Counted from the stretch's first letter, positions 1 through 8,064 are shown. The stretch: 11,885 nt of DNA from Gammaproteobacteria bacterium (GCA_029881015.1 JAOUNK010000065.1:1-11885); one strand, 5' to 3'. Translations and numbers: made by a program. Notes: generated by a model from the letters alone, not told the origin.

Positions 1-93
1 TTTCCACTGAAGAAGATCGAGGACGAGCAGCACCGCAATGCTGACCGCAATACCAGCCAATAAACGAACAATTTTCACTGCGTTCTCGGACAT
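1..93 (-). CDS. first integron cassette gene, N-terminal part, small membrane protein (cut by window start)
   Basis: An ATG at 93..91 opens a frame of 31 codons that stays open to the window edge. The peptide begins MSENAVKIVRLLAGI and is dominated by one hydrophobic stretch (about residues 8-28, ending VLLVLDLL), so an N-terminal membrane anchor or uncleaved signal is likely. No family is recognisable from so short a piece. The call as a cassette gene rests on position: the start codon is 3 bases after a GTTAGGC core, and the gene points away from a divergent integron integrase, as the first cassette of an array does. By my count 45 of 93 bases are G or C, clearly lower than the host genes in the window, which fits a captured cassette. 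Only a weak TAGG precedes the start, so translation may depend on sequence supplied by attI. The gene itself is inferred; the open frame and core are seen directly. Confidence 0.6.
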   Translation of the reverse strand, partial: MSENAVKIVRLLAGIAVSIAVLLVLDLLQWK

Positions 94-236
94 GCTGCCT
101 AACGTTAATTCGTTGCCCGAAAACGGGATGAAACTGTTTCTAGAGCGCAGATAGGGAGCTTTTGATGCCCCTGGAGACCCCGAATACTAAAGCGTGATGG
201 TTGGTTAGCTTGCATGGTGGTAGAAGGAGAAATTGC
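94..236 (-). other. attI: attI-like integron insertion site, with the recombination core at 97-103
   Basis: On the minus strand the sequence reads GAATTAAC then GTTAGGC (103..97), then AGC and the cassette ATG. GTTAGGC matches the GTTRRRY core at which integron integrases cut. It sits about 130 bases from the start of the divergent integrase gene, where attI belongs. A short hairpin (CCCG-AAAA-CGGG, 116-127) lies just inside the site. The extra integrase-binding repeats of attI vary between integrons, and I could not identify them here. The outer limits given are simply the gap between the two genes; only the core is well placed. The site probably also carries the cassette promoter Pc and the integrase promoter, but neither shows a strong match. 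An attC alternative is unlikely because the integrase gene is directly adjacent. Confidence 0.6.
224..229 (+). promoter_or_regulatory. ribosome binding site that fixes the intI start at GTG 237
   Basis: AAGGAG lies 7 bases before GTG 237. The frame is open further upstream (a TTG at 201), but only the GTG has a Shine-Dalgarno sequence at proper distance. Starting there gives MARKLVDAISDV, which lines up with the N-termini of known integron integrases. Confidence 0.7.
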
Positions 237-1105
237 GTGGCCAGGAAGCTCGTGGATGCAATATCTGATGTCTGCAGAACCGAACATTACGCGTACCGTA
301 CCGAAGAAACCTACCTGAAGTGGATCAAGCGCTTCATTGCCTTTCATGGTAACAAACATCCGCGCGAAATGGGTGCGGATGAAGCGCAGGATTTCCTGAC
401 GCACCTCGCCGTGCAACGCAAGGTTTCGGCCTCCTCGCAGAACCAGGCCCTGAGTGCAATTCTGTTTCTCTACAAGAAGGTGCTCGACATCGAGCTGCCG
501 TGGATGGTCGATGTCGTTCGCGCCAAGCGCTCGCGCCGTGTGCCCGTCGTGCTGACCAGGGCGGAGGTGCAGAAAGTACTGGCGTGCATGAGTGGCAACG
601 CCTGGCTCATGGCCAGCCTGTGCTACGGAAGCGGCCTGCGCCTCGTGGAGTGCCTGCGCCTGCGCATCAAGGACGTCGACTTCGAGTACCTGCAGATCAC
701 GGTTCGAGACGGCAAGGGATCGAAAGATCGAGTGACGGTCCTTCCGGAGCAGCTCATCCCCGCCATTGAACGCCAAATGGACGATGTTCGTCGGCTCATG
801 GAAAAGGACATCGCGCTGGGCAGGAACGGCGTGTCCTTACCCGGCGCTATTGACCGGAAGATCAGGAACGCATCGCATTCCTGGCCGTGGCAGTACCTCT
901 TCCCGTCGTCGAAGAGGCCGGTATCAACAAGCGCGCGACGACGCATACGTTCCGCCACTCCTTCGCAACGCATCTGCTCGAAAGAGGCTGCGACATTCGC
1001 ACCGTTCAGGAACTGCTCGGCCACTCCGACCTCAAGACCACGCAGATCTACACGCACATCCTGAAGCGCGGCGGCAACGCAGTGCGCAGCCCTCTCGATC
1101 TCTAG
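237..1105 (+). pseudogene. intI: integron integrase (IntI-type tyrosine recombinase), broken by an internal frameshifting deletion
   Basis: Intact relatives recombine attC cassettes into attI. From GTG 237 the N-terminal SAM-like DNA-binding domain (about residues 1-95, including HYAYRTEETYLKWIKRF) and catalytic box I (Arg135 in YGSGLRLVE, Lys160 in DGKGSKDR) are in frame. The IntI-specific insert (GVSLPGAIDRK, then SWPWQYLFPS) follows, which separates it from XerC/D. After FPSSK the frame goes astray and ends at 1064. The rest of the enzyme, HTFRHSFATHLL, ELLGHSDLKTTQIYTH and the terminal RSPLDL, lies in another frame from about 905 to the stop at 1103-1105. Compared with IntI1, 8 bases stand where about 96 are expected, so roughly 88 are lost, including the region equivalent to DPRSG...RRHH. 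All catalytic residues (Arg, Lys, His/Arg, His, Tyr) remain encoded but in two frames, so activity should be lost. Its stop shares a CTAG with the convergent gene. A sequencing or assembly error is possible, but less likely given the length lost. Confidence 0.88.
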
Positions 1106-1617
1106 GCCGTCCGCGCCAAGCGCAGCAGGCGGCGCTTCGCCGACGACAACAGGACTCGCGAATACAGCCGGTGAAATCCCAGCAACAGGCCGAAGCTCTT
1201 GGCCAGCCGCTCTTCCTGCGTTTCGGGATCCTGCTCCTTCACGACCGCCGATCCGAAATAGAGCCGGGTTGAGTGACCCGAAACCTTCGTCATCAGCCAC
1301 GACCGGGTGCGGCCGCGAAAATCGGACAACAGGATCTGGTCTTCCTGTCTTGCCTCTACAAGCCAGGCCGCAAATCGATCGACCTTTCCGGCGGCAAGCA
1401 GGCTGGCGTCCTCGTCGCTGGATGGCTTCGCGACCGCCCACCTGAGGATTAGTCGCTCTGTCTTGAAGGGAAGCGTCGTGTAGAACGCCTGGATGTATTC
1501 GGCCTGTGAGACCGCTCGTTCGATATCGACGAAATAGCAGTCCGTGTAGTCGCCGCTCTCCCGGTATCGCTGCAACAAGGCGTTCTCCGGCAACTCGCTG
1601 CTTTCAACCGAGAGCAC
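1102..1617 (-). CDS. conserved hypothetical protein, DUF2867-like
   Basis: This gene encodes 171 residues from a GTG at 1617..1615, with AAGG about 8 bases upstream inside the end of the preceding gene. There is no signal peptide or membrane segment, so it is probably cytoplasmic. The layout resembles DUF2867 proteins: an early DYTDCYFVDI motif (about residues 23-32), then AFYTT and an FKTERLILRW helix. A central strand pair contains ILLSDFRGRTRSW, and a basic tail follows FHRLYSRVLL. I make that assignment from memory of the family pattern and hold it loosely; the molecular function is unknown. The gene starts 3 bases after the GFA-family gene and is surely co-transcribed with it. Its stop overlaps the stop of the broken integrase within CTAG, so it is the chromosomal flank of the integron. 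Confidence 0.72.
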   Translation of the reverse strand: MLSVESSELPENALLQRYRESGDYTDCYFVDIERAVSQAEYIQAFYTTLPFKTERLILRWAVAKPSSDEDASLLAAGKVDRFAAWLVEARQEDQILLSDFRGRTRSWLMTKVSGHSTRLYFGSAVVKEQDPETQEERLAKSFGLLLGFHRLYSRVLLSSAKRRLLRLARTA

Positions 1618-1620
1618 GGC

Positions 1621-2070
1621 CTATGCCTTGCGGCCGAGTTCGATGAGTTCGTCGAAGGAGGGTTGTTCCTGGTAGACCGGCACGTCGTCCACGATGACCA
1701 GCCAGGGCTGCGCGCTGCGATACCACATGTGCGCTATCGGGCGAAGCCCCGACGTGTCGTCCAGCGTCCCGGGCTTGATCGCGATGATGCCCTCGTAGCC
1801 GGGCGAGCTGAACCAGATGGCCACGCCGCACGTCGCGCAGTGGTGGCGATGCATGCGATTCTTGCTCGCGGTGAAGTCGTTAATCTGAACCTCGCCCTGC
1901 GTGACCTCTATGTCGGAACGATTCAGCACCATCGACAGCCCGAAGGCAGAGCCGGAAAGCGTCTGGCAATCGGTGCAGTGACAGGCATGCACGCTGATCG
2001 GCTTAGCCAGCACTTTGTACCGGACGGCGCCGCACGCACAGCCTCCGACTAACGGGTATTCCTGTTCCAC
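1621..2070 (-). CDS. GFA (glutathione-dependent formaldehyde-activating/CENP-V) family zinc protein
   Basis: This 149-residue protein has the complete GFA cysteine pattern: Cys11 and Cys13 (GGCACGAVRY), Cys30, Cys32 and Cys35 (CHCTDCQ), and Cys78 and Cys81 (HHCATCGVAIWF). In the family these bind two zinc ions. The founding member, Paracoccus Gfa, was described as speeding S-hydroxymethylglutathione formation, but most bacterial members have no proven reaction, so the formaldehyde role should not be assumed. The start is GTG 2070..2068, with AAGGTG about 5 bases upstream. Its length is normal for the family. It lies 24 bases after gltD and 3 bases before the DUF2867-like gene, so it probably rides on the glt transcript. 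No aldehyde-oxidising or glutathione gene is nearby to support a formaldehyde pathway. Confidence 0.87.
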   Translation of the reverse strand: MEQEYPLVGGCACGAVRYKVLAKPISVHACHCTDCQTLSGSAFGLSMVLNRSDIEVTQGEVQINDFTASKNRMHRHHCATCGVAIWFSSPGYEGIIAIKPGTLDDTSGLRPIAHMWYRSAQPWLVIVDDVPVYQEQPSFDELIELGRKA

Positions 2071-2094
2071 TACGACACCTTAGGGCGCCCGGCC

Positions 2095-3504
2095 TCAGAC
2101 CTCAAGAAATCTCGCGATGCCCTTGGCCGCTTCCCGACCCTCGTGCACGGCGGTCACGACGAGGTCGGAGCCGCGCACCATGTCGCCGCCCGCGAAGACC
2201 TTCGGGTTGCTGGTCTGGTAGGGAACGACACCCATCGATTTGACGAGCACGCGACCGCTGTCGAGCGTATCGATGGAGAAATCCCTGAACCACGCCGGCG
2301 GGTCGGGTCGGAAGCCGAAAGCGATGACGACGGCGTCGGCCGGGAGGACTGTTTCCGTTCCCGGTATCGGCTCGGGACGACGCCGGCCGTCAGACCCCGG
2401 CGCCCCGAGTTTCGTCTCGATGACGCGTACGCCTGTCACCCTGTCGTCGCCCAGGATCTCGAGCGGCTGGCGATTGAACAGGAACGTCACGCCCTCTTCC
2501 TTGCTGTTCGCTACCTCGCGGCGCGAGCCCGGCATATTCTCTTCGTCGCGACGGTACGCGCAGGTCACGCTGGCCGCACCCTGGCGAATCGCCGTGCGAT
2601 TGCAGTCCATGCCCGTGTCCCCGCCACCGAGCACCACGACGTTCCTGCCTTCGAGATCGATATACGGCGCATCGGCCTCGTCGTGGCCGAGTTCGCGGTA
2701 CGCGTTGCCGACAAGGTAGGGCAATGCGTCGTAGACGCCCGGCAGGTCTTCACCCTCGAATCCGCCGGTGACGTACTCGTAGGTGCCCATACCGAGGAAC
2801 ACGGCGTCGAACTCGTCGAGCAATTCCTGGAACGGCTTGTCCTCGCCGATGCGTGTGTTCAGCACGAACTGCACGCCCATCCCTTCGAGGATCTCGCGGC
2901 GCTGGCGCACAACGTGCTTCTCGAGCTTGAACGGCGGTATACCGTAGGTCAGCAAGCCGCCAATCTCGGGGTACGCGTCGAACACCACCGAGCGAATGCC
3001 GTTGCGTGCCAGCACGTCGGCCGCACTGAGCCCGGCCGGCCCTGCGCCGACGATCGCCACGCGTTTGCCCGTGTCCGAAACGTGTGACATGTCCGGGCGC
3101 CAGCCCTGGCTGACGGCTTCGTCCGTGATGTACTTCTCGATGCTGCCGATCGTCACGGCGCCGTTGGCGTCATGCAGCGTGCAGGCACCTTCGCAGAGGC
3201 GATCCTGCGGGCAGACGCGCCCGCAGATCTCCGGCAGCGAATTCGTCTGGTGTGACAGCTCGGCGGCTTCGAACAACTTGCCTTCCTCGATGAGCTTCAG
3301 CCAGTTCGGAATGTAGTTGTGCACGGGGCACTGCCACTCGCAGTACGGGTTGCCGCAGTCGAGACAACGCCCGGCCTGCGCCGCCGCACTCGCGCCATCG
3401 TAGTCGCCGTAAATCTCGCCGAAGTGCTGCACGCGTTCCTCGGCACTTTCCTTCTCGGGATCGCGGCGCGGGACTTCCAGGAACTGCAGTGGATGCTTGC
3501 TCAT
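2095..3504 (-). CDS. gltD: glutamate synthase (NADPH) small (beta) subunit
   Basis: GltD takes electrons from NADPH on FAD and passes them through iron-sulfur clusters to GltB for glutamate synthesis in the cytoplasm. The 469 residues match the family length. An N-terminal ferredoxin-like region has Cys47, Cys50, Cys55 and Cys59 (RCLDCGNPYCEWQCP) and Cys94, Cys98, Cys104 and Cys108 (CGRVCPQDRLCEGAC), the ligands of two 4Fe-4S clusters. A first dinucleotide fold (KRVAIVGAGPAGLSAA, about 147-162) binds FAD, and a second (NVVVLGGGDTGMDC, about 289-302) binds NADPH. The C-terminal NPKVFAGGDMVRGSDLVV segment closes the FAD site. The ATG overlaps the gltB stop by one base (TAATG), so translation is likely coupled and subunit amounts matched. 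Related proteins (PreT, AegA, NADPH-dependent oxidoreductases) share this fold, but adjacency to gltB settles the identity. Confidence 0.97.
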   Translation of the reverse strand: MSKHPLQFLEVPRRDPEKESAEERVQHFGEIYGDYDGASAAAQAGRCLDCGNPYCEWQCPVHNYIPNWLKLIEEGKLFEAAELSHQTNSLPEICGRVCPQDRLCEGACTLHDANGAVTIGSIEKYITDEAVSQGWRPDMSHVSDTGKRVAIVGAGPAGLSAADVLARNGIRSVVFDAYPEIGGLLTYGIPPFKLEKHVVRQRREILEGMGVQFVLNTRIGEDKPFQELLDEFDAVFLGMGTYEYVTGGFEGEDLPGVYDALPYLVGNAYRELGHDEADAPYIDLEGRNVVVLGGGDTGMDCNRTAIRQGAASVTCAYRRDEENMPGSRREVANSKEEGVTFLFNRQPLEILGDDRVTGVRVIETKLGAPGSDGRRRPEPIPGTETVLPADAVVIAFGFRPDPPAWFRDFSIDTLDSGRVLVKSMGVVPYQTSNPKVFAGGDMVRGSDLVVTAVHEGREAAKGIARFLEV

Positions 3505-6500
3505 TACGCCGCCTGCCTGATCGCGTCGATCAACGAACTCAACTCCGCGGCCTTCGGTTTCACGATCCAGAATTTCGGCAGGTAGGTCCGGTAATCCTCG
3601 AGGATCGCGTCGCCCCAGACGCTGCCCGTGTACTCGACATGCGCGCGCAGCAATGCGCGCAGATGATGCAGGTGCGCTTCCATGGTCTCCGGCGCAACGC
3701 GATGAATGTCTATGGATTCATGGTTGTAGCGATCGACGAAGTCGCGGTCGATATCGAGCACGTAGGCGAAGCCACCGGTCATGCCCGCACCGAAGTTGAG
3801 CCCGCTCTTGCCGAGCACGACGACGACGCCGCCGGTCATGTACTCGCAGCAATGATCGCCGGCACCTTCGATGACCGCGGTTGCCCCCGAGTTCCTGACG
3901 GCGAAGCGCTCGCCGGCGAGGCCCGCGGCGTACAACTCGCCGCCCGTCGCGCCGTACAGGCAGGTGTTACCGATGATCGCCGTGTCCCGCGCAACGTAAC
4001 TCACGTCTTCCGGCGGCCGCACGACAATGCGTCCGCCCGCCATGCCTTTGCCGACATAGTCGTTCGCATCGCCGGACAGCGTCATGTTCATGCCCGCGAT
4101 GTTCCATGCACCGAAGCTCTGTCCAGCGGTACCTCGCAGGACGATTTCGAGCGGCGCATCGGCCATGCCTTCATTGCCGTAGCGTCGGGCGATTTCGCCC
4201 GCGAGCCTCGCGCCTATGGAGCGATTGAAATTCTGGACCTCGAAGCCAAATCGCCCGCCGCTCTTCGCTTCGATCGCAGGCAGGGTTTCCGCAACCATCT
4301 GCTCGGCGAGTTCGCCCTTGTCGAAGGGCTCATTGCGCAGGTCGGTACAGTATCGCGGCGCGTCTTTCGCCAGGCCGTCCGTCGAGATGATCGGCCGCAG
4401 GTCGAGGCGCGCCTGCCGAACGCTGTCGCCTTCCCTGGGCTCGAGAAGGTCCGAGCGCCCGATCAGGTCTTCGAAACGGCGCACGCCGAGCCCGGCCATC
4501 AGGTGTCGAACCTCTTCTGCAATGAAGCGGAAGAAATTGATCACCATCTCCGGCAAGCCGATGAAGTACTCGCTGCGCAATACGCTGTTCTGGGTTGCCA
4601 CGCCCGTCGCGCAGTTGTTCAGGTGGCAGATGCGCAGGTATTTGCAGCCGAGCGCGACCATCGGGCCGGTGCCGAAGCCGAAACTCTCGGCTCCGAGCAT
4701 GGCCGCCTTGATGACATCGAGACCGGTCTTGAGTCCGCCGTCGGTCTGCAGGCGCACCTGGTGGCGCATGTTCTGTGACCGAAGTACCTGGTGCGTCTCG
4801 GACAGGCCGAGCTCCCACGGACTGCCGGCGTACTTGACGGAACTCAGCGGACTGGCGCCCGTGCCGCCGTCATAACCCGAGATGGTTATCAGGTCCGCGT
4901 AGGCCTTGACGACGCCCGCGGCGATCGTACCGACACCCGGCTCGGCAACGAGCTTCACTGACACCAGCGCCTGCGGGTTTACCTGCTTGAGATCGAAGAT
5001 GAGCTGCGCGAGATCCTCGATCGAATAGATGTCGTGATGTGGCGGCGGCGAGATGAGGCCGACACCCGGCTTCGCAAAGCGCAGCCTCGCGATCATCTCG
5101 TTGACCTTGTGCCCCGGGAGCTGGCCGCCTTCGCCGGGCTTGGCGCCCTGCGCAATCTTGATCTGGATCACCTCGGCATTGACGAGATACTCGGCCGTCA
5201 CGCCGAAGCGGCCCGATGCAACCTGCTTGATCTTCGACCTGCGCTCGGTGCCATGGCGCGAAGGGTCTTCGCCGCCCTCGCCGGAGTTCGAGCGAGCGCC
5301 GATGCGGTTCATCGCGATCGCGAGCGCCTCGTGCGCTTCCGGGGACAGCGCGCCGAGCGACATGCCGGCACTGTCGAAGCGCGGCAGGATGGCTTCGACC
5401 GGCTCGACCTCGTCGAGCGGTATCGACTTGCCCGCCGGCTTGATGACGAGGAGGTCGCGCAAGGTTGCGACGGGGCGCTCATTGACGAGCCGGGCGTATT
5501 CGCGATACTTCTCGAAGTCGCCGGTACGCACGGCGGCCTGCAAGGTAGAAATCACATCGGGGTTGTAGCAGTGATACTCGCCACCGTGCACGTACTTGTA
5601 CAGGCCGCCCTGCTCGATCAGTTCGCGCGGCTCCCATGCGGCCTTCGCCAGCTTCTTCTGGTCGTAAAGCAGGTCATCGAAGTTCGTTCCCTGGATGCGC
5701 GACGACGTACCCCGGAAGCAACGTTCCACGACCTCGTCGTTCAAGCCGACGATCTCGAAGAGCTGCGCGCCGCGATAACTCGAGATGGAAGAAATACCCA
5801 TCTTCGACATGATCTTGAAAAGCCCCTTGCGAATGCCGCGACGATAGGCGCGGCCGAGCTGCTGCTGGCGGTCGACGTTGCCGCGCTGCGCAATGTCATG
5901 CAGCGACTGGTAGACGAGGTAGGGGTACACCATCGTCGCACCGTAACCGATAAGGCACGCGATGTGGTGCGCGTCGCGGGCGACACCGGTCTCGACGATG
6001 ATATTGGCGTCGCACCGCAGTCCCGTTTGCACGAGATGGTGATGCACGGCGCCGGTGGCGAGCAGCGCATGCACGGGCAGCTTGCCCTTCACGAGGTAAC
6101 GGTCGCTGAGCATGACGATCAGGTTGCCAGCGCGTACGCCTCGCTCGGCCTCCGCGCAAATCCCGTCCAGCGCCTCCGGCAGGCTCAAATTCTCATCGAC
6201 GTTCAGGTCGATAAAGATATGGCTGTCCTCGAACATGCCCGGTCCGACAAGCTGGCGAAGCTTCGCCTGTGACAGCACGGGCGAGTTGATGATCACCTGC
6301 TCGGCATGTGCCGGGCCGATGTCGAAGAGGTTCGACTCGCCGCCCACGTTCGTCTGCAGTGACATGACGATGCGCTCACGCAGCGAATCGATCGGCGGGT
6401 TGGTAACCTGGGCAAACTGCTGGCGGAAGTAATCGAACGGCGAACGAACCTTTTGCGACAACACGGCCATCGGCGTGTCGTCACCCATCGAACCGACCGC

Positions 6501-7955
6501 TTCCATCTCGGCTTTCGCGAGGACGGCGACAACCTCGTTGATCTCTTCGCGCGAGAGATTGAACATCTTCTGGTACGTCGCCAGCGTCTCGGCATCGAAC
6601 GGCTCGGCCGCGATACGCGTGTCGACGAGCAGCGAATCGAGATAGCGCACGCCCTTCTTGAGCCATTTCTTGTAGGGCGCCCGCGTCTTGAGAATGTCGT
6701 GAATCTCGTCGGTGTCGAGCAGCACCCCGTTGACCAGATCGACCGCCAGCATCTCACCCGGGCCGAGGCGGCCTTTACTCACCACGTCCTTTTCGTCGTA
6801 GTCATAGACGCCGACTTCGGATGCGACCGTCAGGTGGCGATCCCTGGTGATGACATAGCGCGCCGGCCGCAGGCCGTTGCGATCGAGGCAACAGGCCGCG
6901 TAACGGCCATCGGTCAGGACGATGCCGGCCGGGCCGTCCCAGGGTTCCTGCTGGCAGTCGTAGAACTCGTAAAACGCCCGCACATCCGGGTCGATATTGT
7001 CGACCGTCTGCCAGGCGGGAGGTATCAGGATCCGCATGGCCTGGATGACGTCCATGCCACCGGCGCGCAGGACCTCGAGCATGTTGTCGAGGCTCGACGA
7101 GTCGGAGCCCGTCAGCGAGATTATCGGATCCAGGTCCGAGATGTCGTCGAGCTTGTCGGAGACAAAATTCTTCGCGCGTGCCACCGCCCAGTTGCGGTTG
7201 CCGCGAATCGTGTTGATCTCACCGTTGTGCGCGAGGAAGCGGAAGGGCTGTGCGAGCCGCCATTCGGGCAGGGTGTTGGTCGAGAAGCGCTGGTGAAAAA
7301 CGCACACCGACGACGCCATGCGCGGGTCCCTGAGGTCCGGGTAGAAAGTCGGCAGTGCCGCGGGCATGATCATGCCCTTGTAACTGATCGTGACGGACGA
7401 GAGGCTGGCGACATAGGTCTCGTTGTCGTCTATTCTGTTTTCGGCACGACGGCGCGCCTGGAACAGGCGGCGGTTGAAACGGCCCCGCGCCATGCTGTTG
7501 GGTGCATTGACGAAGATCTGTTCGATCCTGGGCAAGGTCGCCAGCGCCTGGTCGCCGCAGGCGGACGGGTCGATCGGCACCTCTCGCCAGCCGGCCACTT
7601 CGAGGCCGAAGTCGGTTATCGCCGCATCGATCGCGGCGCGCGCCGCGTCCGCCGGGCCCTGTTCCTGCCCCAAAAAGACGGTGCCCACCGCGAATCGCTT
7701 GCTGAGAGTAAAGCCCAGCTCCTTGCCGATGCTCCGGAAGAACGCGTCGGGAAACTTGATGAGCAGGCCGCAACCGTCGCCCGTCTTGCCGTCCGCCGCC
7801 ACGGCACCTCGGTGGGTCAGCCGCGCGAGCGCCTCGATCGCGGTCTCGATAACCCAGTGACTCGGCAGGTCGTCGAGATTCGCAATAAGACCGAAGCCAC
7901 AACTGTCGCGGTGCAGCTCGGGGTCCAGCAGATTGTGTTTTGACCTTTCCGACAT
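3504..7955 (-). CDS. gltB: glutamate synthase (NADPH) large (alpha) subunit
   Basis: GltB hydrolyses glutamine and channels the ammonia to 2-oxoglutarate, making two glutamates (GS-GOGAT assimilation). From ATG 7955..7953 it has 1483 residues, close to E. coli GltB. Cys19 (RDSCGFGLIA) is the expected N-terminal nucleophile of the class II glutaminase domain (about 19-420), exposed by removal of an 18-residue propeptide. The conserved LAHNGEINT includes Asn244 and Gly245. A central linking domain follows, then the FMN/synthase barrel (about 830-1230) with SGEGGEDP and SPPPHHDIYSIEDLAQL. Cys1104, Cys1110 and Cys1115 (CKYLRICHLNNC) bind the 3Fe-4S cluster. The C-terminal GXGXG helix (about 1280-1470) includes GNTCLYGATGGELYAAG. 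The frame is open to ATG 8033, but that ATG lies before the predicted transcription start, and 7955 gives the better-aligned N-terminus. No strong Shine-Dalgarno precedes 7955. No missing residues or frameshifts were seen. Confidence 0.97.
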   Translation of the reverse strand: MSERSKHNLLDPELHRDSCGFGLIANLDDLPSHWVIETAIEALARLTHRGAVAADGKTGDGCGLLIKFPDAFFRSIGKELGFTLSKRFAVGTVFLGQEQGPADAARAAIDAAITDFGLEVAGWREVPIDPSACGDQALATLPRIEQIFVNAPNSMARGRFNRRLFQARRRAENRIDDNETYVASLSSVTISYKGMIMPAALPTFYPDLRDPRMASSVCVFHQRFSTNTLPEWRLAQPFRFLAHNGEINTIRGNRNWAVARAKNFVSDKLDDISDLDPIISLTGSDSSSLDNMLEVLRAGGMDVIQAMRILIPPAWQTVDNIDPDVRAFYEFYDCQQEPWDGPAGIVLTDGRYAACCLDRNGLRPARYVITRDRHLTVASEVGVYDYDEKDVVSKGRLGPGEMLAVDLVNGVLLDTDEIHDILKTRAPYKKWLKKGVRYLDSLLVDTRIAAEPFDAETLATYQKMFNLSREEINEVVAVLAKAEMEAVGSMGDDTPMAVLSQKVRSPFDYFRQQFAQVTNPPIDSLRERIVMSLQTNVGGESNLFDIGPAHAEQVIINSPVLSQAKLRQLVGPGMFEDSHIFIDLNVDENLSLPEALDGICAEAERGVRAGNLIVMLSDRYLVKGKLPVHALLATGAVHHHLVQTGLRCDANIIVETGVARDAHHIACLIGYGATMVYPYLVYQSLHDIAQRGNVDRQQQLGRAYRRGIRKGLFKIMSKMGISSISSYRGAQLFEIVGLNDEVVERCFRGTSSRIQGTNFDDLLYDQKKLAKAAWEPRELIEQGGLYKYVHGGEYHCYNPDVISTLQAAVRTGDFEKYREYARLVNERPVATLRDLLVIKPAGKSIPLDEVEPVEAILPRFDSAGMSLGALSPEAHEALAIAMNRIGARSNSGEGGEDPSRHGTERRSKIKQVASGRFGVTAEYLVNAEVIQIKIAQGAKPGEGGQLPGHKVNEMIARLRFAKPGVGLISPPPHHDIYSIEDLAQLIFDLKQVNPQALVSVKLVAEPGVGTIAAGVVKAYADLITISGYDGGTGASPLSSVKYAGSPWELGLSETHQVLRSQNMRHQVRLQTDGGLKTGLDVIKAAMLGAESFGFGTGPMVALGCKYLRICHLNNCATGVATQNSVLRSEYFIGLPEMVINFFRFIAEEVRHLMAGLGVRRFEDLIGRSDLLEPREGDSVRQARLDLRPIISTDGLAKDAPRYCTDLRNEPFDKGELAEQMVAETLPAIEAKSGGRFGFEVQNFNRSIGARLAGEIARRYGNEGMADAPLEIVLRGTAGQSFGAWNIAGMNMTLSGDANDYVGKGMAGGRIVVRPPEDVSYVARDTAIIGNTCLYGATGGELYAAGLAGERFAVRNSGATAVIEGAGDHCCEYMTGGVVVVLGKSGLNFGAGMTGGFAYVLDIDRDFVDRYNHESIDIHRVAPETMEAHLHHLRALLRAHVEYTGSVWGDAILEDYRTYLPKFWIVKPKAAELSSLIDAIRQAA

Positions 7956-8035
7956 GCGTAATAGAGGAGACGCTCGGCGGCGGCTCCTGTTGGGGCAAAG
8001 AATTGTGGGTTGGCGCAGAACGCCGCGAAGCATGC

Positions 8036-8064
8036 AGTATAGGCGACAGGCCCGGTAGCCGCAT
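8036..8064 (-). promoter_or_regulatory. candidate gltB promoter
   Basis: On the minus strand TATACT (8041..8036) matches the sigma70 -10 consensus at five of six positions. The -35 region 17 bases upstream (ATGCGG, 8064..8059) is poor, so an activator could be needed. A start near 8029 would give a leader of about 75 bases and would exclude the upstream ATG at 8033 as the gltB start. No Lrp or other regulator site could be recognised by eye. Confidence 0.35.

Noticed and set aside
134..150. LexA-like box CTG...CAG upstream of the integrase
   Set aside because: The spacing is 11 bases, not the 10 of CTG-N10-CAG, and the inner bases do not match the gammaproteobacterial LexA motif. SOS control is not supported.
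162..190. Possible intI promoter (TTGATG, 17 bases, TACTAA)
   Set aside because: Spacing is right, but the -10 matches only three of six consensus positions, so it is too weak to annotate.
105..776. 223-codon minus-strand frame opposite the integrase
   Set aside because: It overlaps the recognisable IntI domains and the attI core, and its translation resembles no family.
3489..7943. Long plus-strand open frames opposite gltB (3489-4778, 5034-6272, 6453-7943)
   Set aside because: They mirror the codon pattern of the strongly conserved gltB in a GC-rich genome. Their translations are rich in Arg, His, Asp and Val and match no family.
7956..8033. N-terminal extension of gltB from ATG 8033
   Set aside because: The added residues do not resemble GltB propeptides I recognise, and the best -10 box would place the transcript start after this ATG.
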